Below are positions 25,325 to 36,634 of a stretch of 64,000 bases of DNA, in pieces (within the stretch, counting starts at the first letter, position 1; every line of letters begins with the position of its first letter). Source of the DNA: Cellulomonas sp. Leaf395 (GTDB lineage: Bacteria; Actinomycetota; Actinomycetes; Actinomycetales; Cellulomonadaceae); the NCBI RefSeq assembly GCF_001424125.1, contig NZ_LMQI01000003.1, positions 183,880 through 247,879 on the forward strand, in the 5' to 3' direction. The translations under genes were made by a program, and so were the position numbers. The notes under the pieces are model-generated. The model did no database searches, had not been told where the DNA came from, and was given only the letters and a program-made list of their open reading frames with translations.

Positions 25325-27921
25325 CGATCCTGTCCTCCGGGCCGACGACCTCCCTGGTCCCGGCCGCGCCGGTCCCTGCCGTGGAGCCCGAGGGCGAGAC
25401 GGTCACCTTCACCGTCGACGGCATCGAGACCGCCGTGCCCAAGGGCACGCTCGTCATCCGCGCCGCCGAGCAGCTGGGCATCCAGATCCCGCGGTTCTGC
25501 GACCACCCGCTGCTCGCCCCGGCCGGCGCCTGCCGTCAGTGCCTGGTCGAGGTCTGGGCACCCGGCCGCGACGGCAAGCTCGCCAAGATGCCGAAGCCGC
25601 AGGCCAGCTGCACCCTCGAGGCGACGCCGGGCATGCAGGTCAAGACGCAGCACACGTCGCCGGAGGCCGACAAGGCCCAGCACGGCGTCATGGAGCTGCT
25701 GCTCATCAACCACCCGCTCGACTGCCCGGTGTGCGACAAGGGCGGCGAGTGCCCCCTGCAGAACCAGGCGATGAGCAACGGCCGCGCCAGCACCCGCTTC
25801 GTCGACGTCAAGCGCACGTTCCCGAAGCCGATCGCGATCTCGACACAGATCCTGCTGGACCGCGAGCGCTGCATCCTGTGCCAGCGCTGCACCCGGTTCT
25901 CCGAGGAGATCGCCGGTGACGTCTTCATCGACCTGCAGAAGCGCGGGGCGAACCAGCAGATCGGCACGTTCGAGCCGTCGGTGCTGGGGTTCGTGGGTGA
26001 CGCCCCGGTGGGCGCCGCTGCCGAGGACACGTCGGGTCGGCCGTTCGCGTCGTACTTCTCCGGCAACACCGTGCAGATCTGCCCGGTCGGCGCCCTGACC
26101 AGTGCGGCGTACCGCTTCCGGTCGCGGCCCTTCGACCTGGTCTCCACCCCCGGCATCGCCGAGCACGACTCGCAGGGGTCGGCGATCCGCATCGACCACC
26201 GCCGTGGCGTCGTGCTGCGCCGGCTGGCGGGGGAGGACCCGACGGTCAACCAGGAGTGGATCACCGACAAGGACCGGTTCGCGTTCACGTGGCAGTCCGC
26301 GCCGGACCGCATCACGACCCCGCTGGTCCGGAACGCGGACGGTGAGCTCGAGCCGGCCAGCTGGGTGGAGGCGCTCGACGTCGCAGCCGCCGGCCTGCGG
26401 GCGGCGCAGCAGCCGGACGACCCGCGCGACACCGCGACCGGCGTCGCCGTCCTCCCGGGCGGACGCCTCACGCTGGAGGACGCGTACGCGTACGGCAAGT
26501 TCGCCCGCGTCGCGCTGGGCACCAACGACGTCGACGGCCGTGCGCGGCCGCACTCGGCGGAGGAGGAGACGTTCCTCGCCCACCACGTCGCCGGCCGCAC
26601 CCTGGACGTCACGTTCGCGGACCTCGACCGCGCACCCGCCGTGCTGCTCGTCGGCCTGGAGGCCGAGGAGGAGGCGGGCATCGCGTTCCTGCGGCTCCGG
26701 GACGCCGTCGTGTCGCGCAAGCTGCGGGTGCTGTCGGTCGCCGCGCTGGCGAGCCGCGGTCTCGAGCGGTTGTCCGGCACGCTGCTGCCCGCGGCGCCGG
26801 GCACCGAGGCGGAGATCCTCGACGGCATCGGGACCGACCCCTCCTTGGCCGACGCTGCTGAGCTGCTCGGTTCCGCGGGCGCCCTCGTGCTCGTCGGCGA
26901 GCGCCTTGCCGGGGTGACCGGCGGCTTCTCGGCCGCGGTGCGGCTCGCGCAGCGCACCGGCGCCCGCCTCGCGTGGGTCCCGCGCCGCGTCGGCGAGCGC
27001 TCCGCGGTCGAGGCGGGTCTGCTGCCGTCGCTGCTGCCGGGCGGTCGCCCGGTCGCCGACTCGGCGGCCCGCGTCGACCTGGCTGCCGCCTGGGGCGTCG
27101 AGCACCTGCCGGCCCAGCAGGGTCGCCCGACCGGTGAGATCCTCGCCGCCGCGCAGGCCGGGCTGCTCGGGGGCCTCGTCGTCGGCGGTCTCGAGCTGGC
27201 GGACCTGCCCGACCCGGCCCTGGCCCGCGAGGCGCTCGACCGGGTCTCGTTCCTGGTCTCGCTCGAGGTCCGGCAGTCCGAGGTGACCGATCGGGCGGAC
27301 GTCGTCCTCCCCGTCGCCCCGCCCACCGAGAAGGCCGGCACCTTCGTCACGTGGGAGGGGCGCCCGCGCCCGTTCCCGCAGGCCCTGTCCTCGCACGCGA
27401 TGGCGGACCATCGTGTGCTCGACCGGCTCGCCGACGCCCTCGGGGTGGAGCTGGGGCTGCAGACGCTCGACGCCGTGCACGCCGAGCTCGACCAGCTCGG
27501 CGGCTGGGACGGTGCCCGCGTCGGCGCCCCCGACGTGCCCGCCGCCGAACCACCGGCGGTGGCACCCGGGTCGGCCGTGCTGGCCACCTGGCACCAGCTG
27601 CTCGACGCCGGTCGCCTGCAGTCGGGTGAGCAGTTCCTCGCCGGTACGGCCAAGCGTCCGGTCGCGCGCATCTCCGCCGCCACGGCCGCGGCGGTCGGGG
27701 TGCAGGACGGTGGCAGCCTGAGCGTGTCGACGGATGCGGGCACGCTGACGCTGCCCGCGGTGCTCACGGACATGCCGGACCACGTGGTGTGGCTCCCGAC
27801 GAACGCCGCGGGCGTCGGCGTCCGCGATGCTCTGCGCGCCGACGCGGGCGCCGTGGTGCACCTCGCAGCGAGCCTGTCGCGCTCCACGTCCCAACCGCGA
27901 CACGTGGAGGTCCGCTCATGA
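25321..27921 (+). CDS. nuoG: NADH-quinone oxidoreductase subunit G
   Basis: 866 aa. The ferredoxin-like domain binds N1b through Cys60, Cys71, Cys74 and Cys97; N5 is held by His131, Cys135, Cys138 and Cys144; N4 by Cys184, Cys187, Cys190 plus a later Cys near [12 protein letters not shown]. The rest is a degenerate molybdopterin-oxidoreductase domain that no longer holds a cofactor. It completes the NADH-oxidising arm. ATG 25321 overlaps nuoF, and its stop overlaps nuoH by ATGA. Confidence 0.96.
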   Translation: MTILSSGPTTSLVPAAPVPAVEPEGETVTFTVDGIETAVPKGTLVIRAAEQLGIQIPRFCDHPLLAPAGACRQCLVEVWAPGRDGKLAKMPKPQASCTLEATPGMQVKTQHTSPEADKAQHGVMELLLINHPLDCPVCDKGGECPLQNQAMSNGRASTRFVDVKRTFPKPIAISTQILLDRERCILCQRCTRFSEEIAGDVFIDLQKRGANQQIGTFEPSVLGFVGDAPVGAAAEDTSGRPFASYFSGNTVQICPVGALTSAAYRFRSRPFDLVSTPGIAEHDSQGSAIRIDHRRGVVLRRLAGEDPTVNQEWITDKDRFAFTWQSAPDRITTPLVRNADGELEPASWVEALDVAAAGLRAAQQPDDPRDTATGVAVLPGGRLTLEDAYAYGKFARVALGTNDVDGRARPHSAEEETFLAHHVAGRTLDVTFADLDRAPAVLLVGLEAEEEAGIAFLRLRDAVVSRKLRVLSVAALASRGLERLSGTLLPAAPGTEAEILDGIGTDPSLADAAELLGSAGALVLVGERLAGVTGGFSAAVRLAQRTGARLAWVPRRVGERSAVEAGLLPSLLPGGRPVADSAARVDLAAAWGVEHLPAQQGRPTGEILAAAQAGLLGGLVVGGLELADLPDPALAREALDRVSFLVSLEVRQSEVTDRADVVLPVAPPTEKAGTFVTWEGRPRPFPQALSSHAMADHRVLDRLADALGVELGLQTLDAVHAELDQLGGWDGARVGAPDVPAAEPPAVAPGSAVLATWHQLLDAGRLQSGEQFLAGTAKRPVARISAATAAAVGVQDGGSLSVSTDAGTLTLPAVLTDMPDHVVWLPTNAAGVGVRDALRADAGAVVHLAASLSRSTSQPRHVEVRS

Positions 27922-29276
27922 GGATCCTGACCGAGGCGGTCGCGCCCGTCACCGCCGACTTCAGCGAGGACACGTGGTGGATCTGGCTGATCAAAGCCGT
28001 CGCCATCGTCGTGTTCCTGCTGACCAGCGTGCTGTTCGCGATCTGGTTCGAGCGCAAGGTCGTCGCACGCATGCAGGTGCGTCCCGGCCCCAACGTGCAC
28101 GGTCCCTTCGGCCTGCTCCAGTCGCTCGCCGACGCCATGAAGCTCCTGTTCAAGGAGGACATGACGGTCAAGGCGGCGGACAAGCTGGTGTACATCGTCG
28201 CGCCGATGATCGCGGTGTTCTGCTCGCTCCTCACGTTCGCGGTCATCCCGTTCGGGCCGAACGTCAGCATGTTCGGGGTGAACACCCCGATCCAGCTGAC
28301 CGACTTCCCGGTGGCGGTCCTCTACATCCTCGCCTGCGCGTCCGTGGGGGTGTACGGGATCGTGCTCGGCGGCTGGTCCTCCGGGTCGACGTACCCGCTG
28401 CTCGGCTCCGTGCGCTCCACCGCGCAGGTCATCTCCTACGAGCTGGCGATGGGCCTGTCGCTGGTCAGCGTCTTCATCCTGGCCGGCTCGATGTCGACCT
28501 CGCAGATCGTCACGTCGCAGACGGCGGTGTGGTGGTTCCTGCCGCTGCTGCCGGCGTTCGTCATCTACATCATCTCGATGGTCGGGGAGACCAACCGCCT
28601 GCCGTTCGACCTCCCGGAGGCCGAGGGCGAGCTGGTGTCCGGGTACATGACCGAGTACTCGTCGATGAAGTTCGCGTGGTTCTTCCTCGCCGAGTACATC
28701 AACATGCTCAACGTCTCGGCCGTCGCCACCACGCTGTTCCTCGGCGGCTGGCGCGCCCCCTGGCCCATCTCCTCGATCAACGACGGCATGTTCAACGAGG
28801 GCTGGTGGCCGGTCCTGTGGTTCCTGGCCAAGCTCTGGGCCATCATGTTCGTCTTCGTGTGGATCCGCGGGTCCGTCCTGCGGTTCCGGTACGACCAGTT
28901 CATGAAGATCGGCTGGAAGGTGCTCATCCCGGCGGCCCTGGTCTGGGTGGTCGCCGTGGGCGTGGTGCAGGGCGTGCGGCAGTTCTCCGGCCTGGACCTG
29001 CGCACGGTGCTGTTCGTGCTCGCCGGTCTCGTGCTGGCCGGGCTCGTGATCTCGTTCGTGATCCCCGAGAAGAAGCAGCCGCCCGCGCCGAAGCGACCAC
29101 CCGGTCCCCAGGTGTACGACCCGTACGCGGGCGGTTACCCCGTGCCGCCGCTGCCGGGGCAGGTGCTCCCGCCCTCGCCGCGCAAGCGTCGTGCCGAGGA
29201 CACCGCTGCGGCCGCGCAGGCGGACGCCGAGAACCAGACGACCCCCCAGGTCACCCAGGAGGTGCACGGTGGCTGA
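27918..29276 (+). CDS. nuoH: NADH-quinone oxidoreductase subunit H
   Basis: 452 aa, eight or nine membrane helices. Family signatures are [28 protein letters not shown] and [20 protein letters not shown], which line the quinone channel and link it to the proton-pumping arm. The last ~65 residues are a soluble Pro/Lys-rich tail. The 3' end overlaps nuoI by 8 bases; the nuoI ribosome site AGGAGG lies within nuoH codons. Confidence 0.96.
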   Translation: MRILTEAVAPVTADFSEDTWWIWLIKAVAIVVFLLTSVLFAIWFERKVVARMQVRPGPNVHGPFGLLQSLADAMKLLFKEDMTVKAADKLVYIVAPMIAVFCSLLTFAVIPFGPNVSMFGVNTPIQLTDFPVAVLYILACASVGVYGIVLGGWSSGSTYPLLGSVRSTAQVISYELAMGLSLVSVFILAGSMSTSQIVTSQTAVWWFLPLLPAFVIYIISMVGETNRLPFDLPEAEGELVSGYMTEYSSMKFAWFFLAEYINMLNVSAVATTLFLGGWRAPWPISSINDGMFNEGWWPVLWFLAKLWAIMFVFVWIRGSVLRFRYDQFMKIGWKVLIPAALVWVVAVGVVQGVRQFSGLDLRTVLFVLAGLVLAGLVISFVIPEKKQPPAPKRPPGPQVYDPYAGGYPVPPLPGQVLPPSPRKRRAEDTAAAAQADAENQTTPQVTQEVHGG

Positions 29277-30087
29277 CCAGCGCAAGCCCGTCCGCAAGCC
29301 GGCGGCAGCCACCGGCAGGCCCGCACAGCCCGCGAAGGGGAAGGCCGTCGCGCCGCGTCCCCGCAGCGGTGAGGTCGCCGCGCCCGAGCCTGAGGGCTAC
29401 ACGTCGCTCATCGAGCCGCGCGGCGCAGTCTCGGAGTTCCTCGCCCCGGTCGGCGGGTTCGGCGTCACGCTGTCGAACATGTTCCGGCCGACGGTCACCG
29501 AGCAGTACCCGTCGGAGAAGGTGCCGGCCAAGCCCCGATACCACGGCCGGCACCAGCTCAACCGCTACGCGGACGGCCTGGAGAAGTGCATCGGCTGCGA
29601 GCTGTGCGCCTGGGCGTGCCCCGCGGACGCGATCTACGTCGAGGGCGCGGACAACACCCCGGAGAACCAGCGCTCGCCGGGGGAGCGGTACGGCAGCGTC
29701 TACCAGATCAACTACCTGCGCTGCATCTTCTGCGGCCTGTGCATCGAGGCCTGCCCGACGCGCGCGCTGACCATGACCAACGAGTACGAGCTGGCCGGTC
29801 CGACCCGCGCCGGGATGATCTGGGAGAAGCAGGACCTGCTCGCCCCGCTGCGCAGCGGGATGCTCCAGGCGCCGCACCCGATGGTCGAGGGCTCGACGGA
29901 CACCGACTACTACCGCGGCGAGGTCACCGGCTCCACGCCGGCGCAGGTCGCGTGGGTCGCCGAGCACCGGCCCGACGACCCGACGCTGCCCGGGGGCGCA
30001 GGCCTGGAGGCGGCGAACGTCCCGGCTCCGACGGCGGCCATGATGGCGGCGACCGTGGCCGCGGCGACGAAGCAGGGCAGCCGATGA
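29269..30087 (+). CDS. nuoI: NADH-quinone oxidoreductase subunit I
   Basis: 272 aa ferredoxin-type subunit with clusters N6a and N6b: Cys107-110-113-117 ([12 protein letters not shown]) and Cys152-155-158-162 ([12 protein letters not shown]). A 40-residue basic Pro/Ala-rich N-terminal extension and a C-terminal tail of about 60 residues flank the core. GTG 29269 was chosen because AGGAGG ends 6 nt before it. It overlaps nuoJ by ATGA. Confidence 0.95.
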   Translation: MADQRKPVRKPAAATGRPAQPAKGKAVAPRPRSGEVAAPEPEGYTSLIEPRGAVSEFLAPVGGFGVTLSNMFRPTVTEQYPSEKVPAKPRYHGRHQLNRYADGLEKCIGCELCAWACPADAIYVEGADNTPENQRSPGERYGSVYQINYLRCIFCGLCIEACPTRALTMTNEYELAGPTRAGMIWEKQDLLAPLRSGMLQAPHPMVEGSTDTDYYRGEVTGSTPAQVAWVAEHRPDDPTLPGGAGLEAANVPAPTAAMMAATVAAATKQGSR

Positions 30088-31025
30088 GCCCGCTCGCGAC
30101 CACCCTGCTGGAGTCGGGGGAGACTACGACCGCCGAGGCGGTGCTGTTCTGGACGCTCGGGCCGATCATGGTGCTCGCCGCGCTCGGGCTGCTGTTCGCC
30201 AAGAAGGCGGTCCACGCCGCGCTCGCGGTGGTCGTCGTGATGATCTCGCTGGCGTTCCTGTACGTCGCGCAGGATGCGGTGTTCCTCGGGGTCGTCCAGG
30301 TGGTCGTCTACACCGGCGCCGTGATGATGCTGTTCCTGTTCGTCCTCATGCTCGTGGGCGTCGACAGCTCGGACTCGCTGGTGGAGACCATCCGCGGGCA
30401 GCGCTGGATCGGGCTCGTGGCGGGCATCGGGCTCGGGGCGGTGCTCGTCGGCGTCGTCGGGCGTGCCACCTACGGCAAGCCGTTCGGGCTGAGCGGCGAG
30501 GCGGTGGACAACAACCCGACCGGGGTCGCGCACATCATCTTCGGCGAGTACGTGTTCGCGTTCGAGGTCGTCGGCGCCCTGCTCGTCACGGCGGCGCTCG
30601 GTGCACTCGTCCTGACGCACCGCCAGCGGCTCACCCCGCGCGTCGGTCAGAAGGAGCGGGCCGACGCCCGCGTCGCGGCCGGTGCGACCCTCACGCCGCT
30701 ACCGGCACCGGGTGTGTACGCGCGGCACAACGCCATGGATGTCCCGGCCCTGGGGCCGGACGGTCAGCCGCTCGAGAGCTCCGTCCCGCGCGTGCTGCGC
30801 ATCCGCGGGCAGGAGGCCGACGCGGAGGAGTTCGCCGCGCGGACCGAGCGCGTCCTGGCCGGCGCCTCGAGTGTCCGTGGAGTGCGCGGCAACCCGCCGC
30901 CGAAGGCCTCGCCGGAAGGTGCGCCCGTGAATGCCCCTGAGCTCGGCGCCGCCGTGACCGACACCGGCCAGGACGGCCCGTCGACCGGCGCCGGCGGCGT
31001 CGTCGGACAGGAGGACCGCACGTGA
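30084..31025 (+). CDS. nuoJ: NADH-quinone oxidoreductase subunit J
   Basis: 313 aa. Five membrane helices occupy about the first 180 residues, with the conserved [20 protein letters not shown] helix (quoted as [11 protein letters not shown]) containing the pi-bulge region. The remaining 130 residues are a soluble Pro/Ala/Glu-rich tail, much longer than in E. coli NuoJ. Overlaps nuoI (ATGA) and nuoK (GTGA). Confidence 0.95.
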   Translation: MSPLATTLLESGETTTAEAVLFWTLGPIMVLAALGLLFAKKAVHAALAVVVVMISLAFLYVAQDAVFLGVVQVVVYTGAVMMLFLFVLMLVGVDSSDSLVETIRGQRWIGLVAGIGLGAVLVGVVGRATYGKPFGLSGEAVDNNPTGVAHIIFGEYVFAFEVVGALLVTAALGALVLTHRQRLTPRVGQKERADARVAAGATLTPLPAPGVYARHNAMDVPALGPDGQPLESSVPRVLRIRGQEADAEEFAARTERVLAGASSVRGVRGNPPPKASPEGAPVNAPELGAAVTDTGQDGPSTGAGGVVGQEDRT

Positions 31026-31321
31026 GCCTGACCCACTACCTCGTCCTCTCGACGATCCTCTTCTCGATCGGCGCGACGACGGTCCTCCTGCGCAGGAACG
31101 CGATCATCGTGTTCATGGGCGTCGAGCTCATGCTCAACGCCACGAACCTCATGCTCGTGACGTTCGCGCGGATCCACGGCGACCTGACGGGCCAGGTGCT
31201 CGCGTTCTTCGTGATGGTCGTGGCCGCCGCCGAGGTCGTCGTCGGGCTAGCGATCATCGTGGCCATCTTCCGCACCCGACGCTCGGCCTCGGTCGACGAC
31301 ATCAACCTGTTGAAGAGCTGA
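31022..31321 (+). CDS. nuoK: NADH-quinone oxidoreductase subunit K
   Basis: 99 aa, three helices, with conserved membrane glutamates in [13 protein letters not shown] and [13 protein letters not shown] that belong to the proton path. GTG 31022 overlaps the nuoJ stop. The length matches the family. Confidence 0.96.
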   Translation: MSLTHYLVLSTILFSIGATTVLLRRNAIIVFMGVELMLNATNLMLVTFARIHGDLTGQVLAFFVMVVAAAEVVVGLAIIVAIFRTRRSASVDDINLLKS

Positions 31322-31331
31322 AGGGCGCGAC

Positions 31332-33317
31332 GTGCACACCCTGACAACTCTGGCTGCGAGCCTGCCGTCCGACAGCTTCGCGCCCGCGAGCGAGACCGTG
31401 CGGGCCGGCGTCCTGCTCGTGGCACCGCTGCTCGTCGGGCTGCCGCTGCTCAGCGCCGCCGTGCTGCTGCTGGCCGGCCGGCGCTCGGACCGGTGGGGGC
31501 ACTGGCTCGGCGTCCTCGCGTCGGCGGCCTCGTTCGTCGTCGCCGCGGTCGTGTTCGTGGCGATGCTCCAGCGCTCGGCTGACTCGCGCGTCATCGACGT
31601 GACCCTGGGCACCTGGATCGATGCCGGCGCGTTCCAGCTGGACGCGGGCATGCGGCTGGACCCGCTGTCGCTGACGTTCGTGCTGCTGGTGACCTTCGTC
31701 GGCACGCTCATCCACATCTACGCCGTGGCGTACATGGACCACGACGCCGACCGTCGCCGGTTCTTCGCGTACCTCAACCTGTTCGTCGCCGCGATGCTGA
31801 TCCTGGTGCTGGCCGACAGCTACCTGCTGCTGTTCGTCGGCTGGGAGGGCGTCGGCCTGGCGTCCTACCTGCTCATCGGGTTCTGGAACTACAACACCGA
31901 GTACGCCGTCGCCGCGAAGAAGGCGTTCGTCGCCAACCGCATCGGCGACCTGGGCCTGATCATCGCGCTCGGGATCATGTTCGCGACCTTCGGTGCGGTG
32001 GACTTCGGGACCGTGCTGAGCGGCGAGGACGGCATCGCCAGCGAGGCGACGCTCACCGCGATCGGGCTGATGCTCCTGCTGGCCGCCTGCGGCAAGTCGG
32101 CGCAGTTCCCGCTGCAGTCCTGGCTCGGCGACGCGATGGCGGGTCCGACCCCGGTCTCGGCGCTCATCCACGCCGCGACCATGGTCACCGCCGGCGTCTA
32201 CCTGATCGTCCGGTCGGCACCGCTGTTCGACGCCGCCCCGACGGCCCAGCTGGTCGTCGTCATCGTCGGCGCGATCACGCTCCTGTTCGGGGCGATCGTC
32301 GGCTGCGCGAAGGACGACATCAAGAAGGCGCTGGCCGCCTCGACGATGTCCCAGATCGGCTACATGATCCTGGCCGCCGGCCTGGGCCCCGTCGGGTACG
32401 CGTTCGCGATCTTCCACCTGCTCACGCACGGCTTCTTCAAGGCCGGCCTGTTCCTCGGCGCCGGCTCGGTCATGCACGGCATGGACGACCAGGTGAACAT
32501 GCGCCGGTTCGGTGGCCTCGCGCGGTACATGACGATCACGTGGCTGACGTTCATGGCCGGGTGGCTCGCCATCATCGGGATCCCGCCGTTCTCCGGCTTC
32601 TTCAGCAAGGACAAGATCATCGAGGCTGCGTTCGTGCCCGTCGACGGAGCGCCGTGGCGTGCGTGGGTGTTCGGCAGCATCACGATGCTGGCGGCCGGGA
32701 TCACGGCGTTCTACATGTCGCGACTCTTCTTCATGACCTTCGAGGGGGAGCGCCGCTGGTCCGCCAAGCGCGACGGCTCGGCGCAGCACCCGCACGAGTC
32801 CCCCAAGACCATGACGTGGCCCATGATCGTGCTGGCCGTCGGGTCGGTCGGTCTCGGCTTCTTCCTCAACTCGGGGGGCCGGTTCGTCGAGTGGCTCGAG
32901 CCGGTGCTCGGCGATACCGAGCACCACGAACCGGTGCTGCCCATCTGGGTGCTCACCGTCCTCACGCTCGCGCTCGTGCTGCTCGGCGTCGTGATCGCCT
33001 GGCGCCGGTACGCGGTCTCGCAGGTCCCGGTCGTGCCCCCGGTCGGCACCGCCCTGACCCGCGCGGCCCGCGTCGACCTCTACCAGGACGAGGTCAACGA
33101 CATCGCCCTGGTGGAGCCCGGTCAGGCGCTCACACGCTCGCTCGTCTACGCCGACCGGACCGTGATCGACGGCACCGTCACCGGCGTCGGGTTGTCCACG
33201 GTCCTGCTGGGCGGCTGGGTGCGGCGCCTGCAGACCGGGTACGTCCGGTCCTACGCCGCCTCGATGCTGCTCGGTCTGGTCGTCCTCGTCGTCGTCGTCC
33301 TGCTCGTCCAGAGCTGA
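31332..33317 (+). CDS. nuoL: NADH-quinone oxidoreductase subunit L
   Basis: 661 aa antiporter-like subunit with about 16 membrane helices and the lateral amphipathic helix near the C-terminus. Landmarks are [47 protein letters not shown] (seen as [14 protein letters not shown] and [10 protein letters not shown]) and [15 protein letters not shown] 31332 follows nuoK by 10 bp, with GAAGGG just upstream. One of the three proton-pumping subunits. Confidence 0.96.
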   Translation: MHTLTTLAASLPSDSFAPASETVRAGVLLVAPLLVGLPLLSAAVLLLAGRRSDRWGHWLGVLASAASFVVAAVVFVAMLQRSADSRVIDVTLGTWIDAGAFQLDAGMRLDPLSLTFVLLVTFVGTLIHIYAVAYMDHDADRRRFFAYLNLFVAAMLILVLADSYLLLFVGWEGVGLASYLLIGFWNYNTEYAVAAKKAFVANRIGDLGLIIALGIMFATFGAVDFGTVLSGEDGIASEATLTAIGLMLLLAACGKSAQFPLQSWLGDAMAGPTPVSALIHAATMVTAGVYLIVRSAPLFDAAPTAQLVVVIVGAITLLFGAIVGCAKDDIKKALAASTMSQIGYMILAAGLGPVGYAFAIFHLLTHGFFKAGLFLGAGSVMHGMDDQVNMRRFGGLARYMTITWLTFMAGWLAIIGIPPFSGFFSKDKIIEAAFVPVDGAPWRAWVFGSITMLAAGITAFYMSRLFFMTFEGERRWSAKRDGSAQHPHESPKTMTWPMIVLAVGSVGLGFFLNSGGRFVEWLEPVLGDTEHHEPVLPIWVLTVLTLALVLLGVVIAWRRYAVSQVPVVPPVGTALTRAARVDLYQDEVNDIALVEPGQALTRSLVYADRTVIDGTVTGVGLSTVLLGGWVRRLQTGYVRSYAASMLLGLVVLVVVVLLVQS

Positions 33318-33328
33318 AGGAGCACTGA

Positions 33329-34867
33329 GTGATGTCGTCCTCCTTCCCCTCGCTGACCGCCCTCATCGTCGTGCCCCTGCTGGGCGCGGTGGCGCTGTGG
33401 GTGGTCCCTGCCGGACGCGCCCGGGCCGTCGCGCTCGGCGTCTCCCTGCTCGAGCTGCTGCTGGGCGTCGCCGCGCTCACCGCGTTCGACGTCGCCGACG
33501 CCGGTGCCGTCCAGCTGTCCGAGGTCCACGGCTGGATCCCTGCCTTCGGGGTGTCCTACGCGGTCGGCGTCGACGGCGTGGGCCTGATCCTCGTGCTCAT
33601 GTCGGTGCTGATCGTGCCGCTGGTGGTCCTGGCCGCCTGGCGCGAGCAGGGCAGCCTCACGGTGGCCACTGACCAGCTGCGCCGCTACCTCGCGCTGATC
33701 CTCCTGCTCGAGGCGTTCATCGTGGCGGTGTTCTCCGCGCGGGACGTGTTCTTCTTCTACGTCCTGTTCGAGGCCATGCTCGTCCCGGTCTACTTCATGA
33801 TCGGGATGTTCGGCGGGGCGCAGCGACGGTACGCGGCCGTGAAGTTCCTGCTCTACTCGCTGACCGGCGGACTGATCATGCTGGTCGCGGTCATCGCGCT
33901 CTACCTGCAGGGGCCGGGCGGACCGCAAGGCTTCCTCACCGAGAACCTCACCGGCATCACGCTGGACCCGACCGCTGAGAAGCTCATGTTCCTGGCGTTC
34001 TTCCTCGCGTTCGCCATCAAGGCGCCGATGTTCCCGGTGCACACGTGGCTGCCGGACGCCGCGCAGCAGGCGCCTGCGGGAACGTCGACGCTGCTGGTCG
34101 GCGTGCTGGACAAGGTCGGCACGTTCGGGATGCTCACGCTGTGCCTGCCGCTGTTCCCGAACGCGTCCCGCTGGGCGGCGCCCGTGATCATCGTGCTGGC
34201 GGTCGTCTCGATCCTCTACGGGGCGCTGCTCGCGATCGGGCAGAAGGACCTCATGCGGCTCATCGCATACACGTCGGTCTCGCACTTCGGGTTCATCGTG
34301 CTGGGGATCTTCGCGTTCACGTCGACGTCGGTGGCCGGTTCGTCGTTGTACATGGTCAACCACGGGCTCTCGACGGCCGCGCTGTTCCTCATCGCCGGGT
34401 TCCTGGTCGCCCGGCGCGGGTCGCAGCAGATCGCCGACTTCGGCGGGCTGCAGAAGATCGTCCCGGTTCTTGCGGGGACGTTCCTGGTCGCCGGCCTGTC
34501 GGCGCTGTCGTTGCCCGGTCTGTCGACGTTCATCAGCGAGTTCCTGGTGCTGGTGGGCACGTTCGCCCGGCACCCGGCCGCGGCGGTCGTCGCGAGCCTG
34601 GGAGTGGTCCTGGCCGCGGTCTACGTGCTGTGGACGTACCAGCGCATGTTCACCGGGCCCGACAAGAACGGGCTCGCGGGCATGCCCGACGCGGTGGCCC
34701 GCGAGAACTGGGTCGTCGCGCCGCTGATCGCCTTGATGGTCGTGTTCGGGTTCGTCCCCGGTCCGGCGCTCGACCTGGTCCGCCCGCCGGCGAGCGTCAC
34801 GCTCGAGCAGGTCGGCGTGCAGGACGTGCCCACCACCGCAGCGTCTGAGGAAGGGAGCGACCAGTGA
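33329..34867 (+). CDS. nuoM: NADH-quinone oxidoreductase subunit M
   Basis: 512 aa (511 from ATG 33332), about 14 helices. Signatures are FFYVLFEAMLVPVYFMIG with the conserved membrane Glu, KAPMFPVHTWLPDAAQQAPAG and TSVSHFGFIVLGIFAFT. AAGGAG (33317-33322) is compatible with either GTG 33329 or ATG 33332. Overlaps nuoN by GTGA. Confidence 0.95.
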   Translation: MMSSSFPSLTALIVVPLLGAVALWVVPAGRARAVALGVSLLELLLGVAALTAFDVADAGAVQLSEVHGWIPAFGVSYAVGVDGVGLILVLMSVLIVPLVVLAAWREQGSLTVATDQLRRYLALILLLEAFIVAVFSARDVFFFYVLFEAMLVPVYFMIGMFGGAQRRYAAVKFLLYSLTGGLIMLVAVIALYLQGPGGPQGFLTENLTGITLDPTAEKLMFLAFFLAFAIKAPMFPVHTWLPDAAQQAPAGTSTLLVGVLDKVGTFGMLTLCLPLFPNASRWAAPVIIVLAVVSILYGALLAIGQKDLMRLIAYTSVSHFGFIVLGIFAFTSTSVAGSSLYMVNHGLSTAALFLIAGFLVARRGSQQIADFGGLQKIVPVLAGTFLVAGLSALSLPGLSTFISEFLVLVGTFARHPAAAVVASLGVVLAAVYVLWTYQRMFTGPDKNGLAGMPDAVARENWVVAPLIALMVVFGFVPGPALDLVRPPASVTLEQVGVQDVPTTAASEEGSDQ

Positions 34868-36591
34868 CCGAGTTCATCGCACCGACCGTCGACTGGGCCG
34901 CGCTGAGCCCGGTCGTCATCGTGCTGCTCGCCGCCGTGGTCGGCGTGCTCGTCGAGGCGTTCGTCCCGGCCCGGGTCCGCCGCACGGTGCAGCTGGCCCT
35001 CGCGGTCGTCGCGCTGGCCGGCGCCATCATCGCTGTCGCGGCGCTGTGGAGCGGCGTCGAGGAGACCGGTGGCACGGTCGTGCTCGGCGGTTCGCTGCTC
35101 GTCGACGGGCCCACGCTGGTCCTGCAGGCCACCATCGCGCTGCTGGCGCTGATCTCGCTGCTGATCATCGCCGACCGGACGGAGACCGGGGAGGACGCCT
35201 TCGCCCCCAACGCCGCCGCCGTGCCGGGCTCCGACTACGAGGAGCTCGCGCGCCGCAAGGGGGTGCAGCAGACGGAGATCTACCCGCTGGTGCTCTTCGC
35301 CACCGGCGGCATGCTGATCTTCCCCGCCGCTGGGGACCTGCTGACGCTCTTCGTCGCGCTCGAGGTGCTCTCCCTGCCGCTGTACCTGCTGACGGGGATG
35401 GCCCGCCGCCGTCGCCTGCTCTCGCAGGAGGCGTCGATGAAGTACTTCCTGCTCGGTGCGTTCTCCTCGGCGCTGCTGCTCTTCGGCATCGCGCTGGTCT
35501 ACGGCTACTCGGGTTCCCTGCGGTACTCGGAGATCGCGGAGGCCACGCAGGTCCCGGGCGGACTGGACAGCCTCCTGCTGGTCGGCTCGGTGCTGCTCCT
35601 GTCCGGCCTGCTGTTCAAGGTCGGCGCGGTGCCGTTCCACACCTGGACGCCCGACGTCTACCAAGGGGCCCCGACCCCGATCACCGGATTCATGGCGGCG
35701 TGCACCAAGGCCGCGGCGTTCGGCGCGCTGCTGCGCATCGTGTACACGATGCTGCCGGGTCTCGCGTGGGATCTCGGCGTCGTGCTGTGGACCGTGGCCA
35801 TCCTCACGATGGTCGTCGGTACGGTCGCGGCGCTGGTCCAGACGGACATGAAGCGTGTCCTCGGCTACTCCTCGATCGCGCACGCCGGGTTCATCCTCAC
35901 CGGCATCATCGCCCTGAACGAGGCCGGCATCGTCGCGGTGCTGTTCTACCTGTTCGTCTACGGCGCAGCGACCGTCGGCGCGTTCGGCATCGTCTGGCTG
36001 GTGCGCGAGCGCGCGGTCCGGCACGGGGGTCCCGAGGGGACCCACGGGCACAGCTCCATCCTCGGCGAGGCCACGCACCTGTCGCAGTGGGCCGGGCTCG
36101 GCCGGACGCACCCGCTCCTCGCCCTCACGTTCGCGCTGTTCCTGCTCTCGTTCGCGGGCATCCCGCTGACCGCCGGCTTCGCGGGGAAGTTCTCGGTGTT
36201 CTCCGCCGCGGTCGAGGGTGGCGCGTGGCCGCTGGCGCTCATCGGGGTGCTGGCATCGTCCGCCGCGGTGTTCTTCTACGTGCGGATCATCGTGCTGATG
36301 TTCTTCACGGAACCCGCGGGCGAGCCGGACGGCGAGCCTGCCGCGGCGCCCAGCGGGGTGACCGCCCTCGCGCCCTCGGCGGAGGGCTTCGCCCTGGCCG
36401 GCGACGCAGCGGTGTCCGTCCAGGCGGAGCCGGTGGTCCAGACGCGCTCGACCGTCACGACGACGGTGGTCGGGACCGAGGGGTTCGCCGTGGTCGCGAT
36501 CACGGTCTGCGCGCTCCTGACCATCGTGCTCGGCGTGTTCCCGTCCCCCGTGCTCGACCTCATCGCGAGCGTGGCGACGTTCCTGCCGTGA
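34864..36591 (+). CDS. nuoN: NADH-quinone oxidoreductase subunit N
   Basis: 575 aa, about 14 helices; KVGAVPFHTWTPDVYQGAPTP and YSSIAHAGFILTGI identify the subunit. Extra soluble segments of about 40 residues (after the third helix, and near residues 480-520) make it longer than the E. coli protein. It ends the 14-gene nuo operon; the next gene has its own leaderless promoter 31 bp downstream. Confidence 0.95.
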   Translation: MTEFIAPTVDWAALSPVVIVLLAAVVGVLVEAFVPARVRRTVQLALAVVALAGAIIAVAALWSGVEETGGTVVLGGSLLVDGPTLVLQATIALLALISLLIIADRTETGEDAFAPNAAAVPGSDYEELARRKGVQQTEIYPLVLFATGGMLIFPAAGDLLTLFVALEVLSLPLYLLTGMARRRRLLSQEASMKYFLLGAFSSALLLFGIALVYGYSGSLRYSEIAEATQVPGGLDSLLLVGSVLLLSGLLFKVGAVPFHTWTPDVYQGAPTPITGFMAACTKAAAFGALLRIVYTMLPGLAWDLGVVLWTVAILTMVVGTVAALVQTDMKRVLGYSSIAHAGFILTGIIALNEAGIVAVLFYLFVYGAATVGAFGIVWLVRERAVRHGGPEGTHGHSSILGEATHLSQWAGLGRTHPLLALTFALFLLSFAGIPLTAGFAGKFSVFSAAVEGGAWPLALIGVLASSAAVFFYVRIIVLMFFTEPAGEPDGEPAAAPSGVTALAPSAEGFALAGDAAVSVQAEPVVQTRSTVTTTVVGTEGFAVVAITVCALLTIVLGVFPSPVLDLIASVATFLP

Positions 36592-36622
36592 CGCGTTGTC
36601 CGACGGGGTCGCCGCGCCGGGA

Positions 36623-36628
36623 TAGGTT
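36623..36628 (+). promoter_or_regulatory. -10 box of a leaderless promoter for the polyprenyl synthase
   Basis: TAGGTT followed by 6 nt and the GTG at 36635; no ribosome site is present in between. It allows expression independently of nuo. Confidence 0.6.
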
Positions 36629-36634
36629 CTGACG

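Noticed and set aside
25536..29312. A 1258-codon open frame on the minus strand across nuoG-nuoH
   Set aside because: It is the antisense shadow of nuoG and nuoH: composition is Arg/Pro/Ser-rich with no domain, and the plus-strand frames carry intact complex I motifs.
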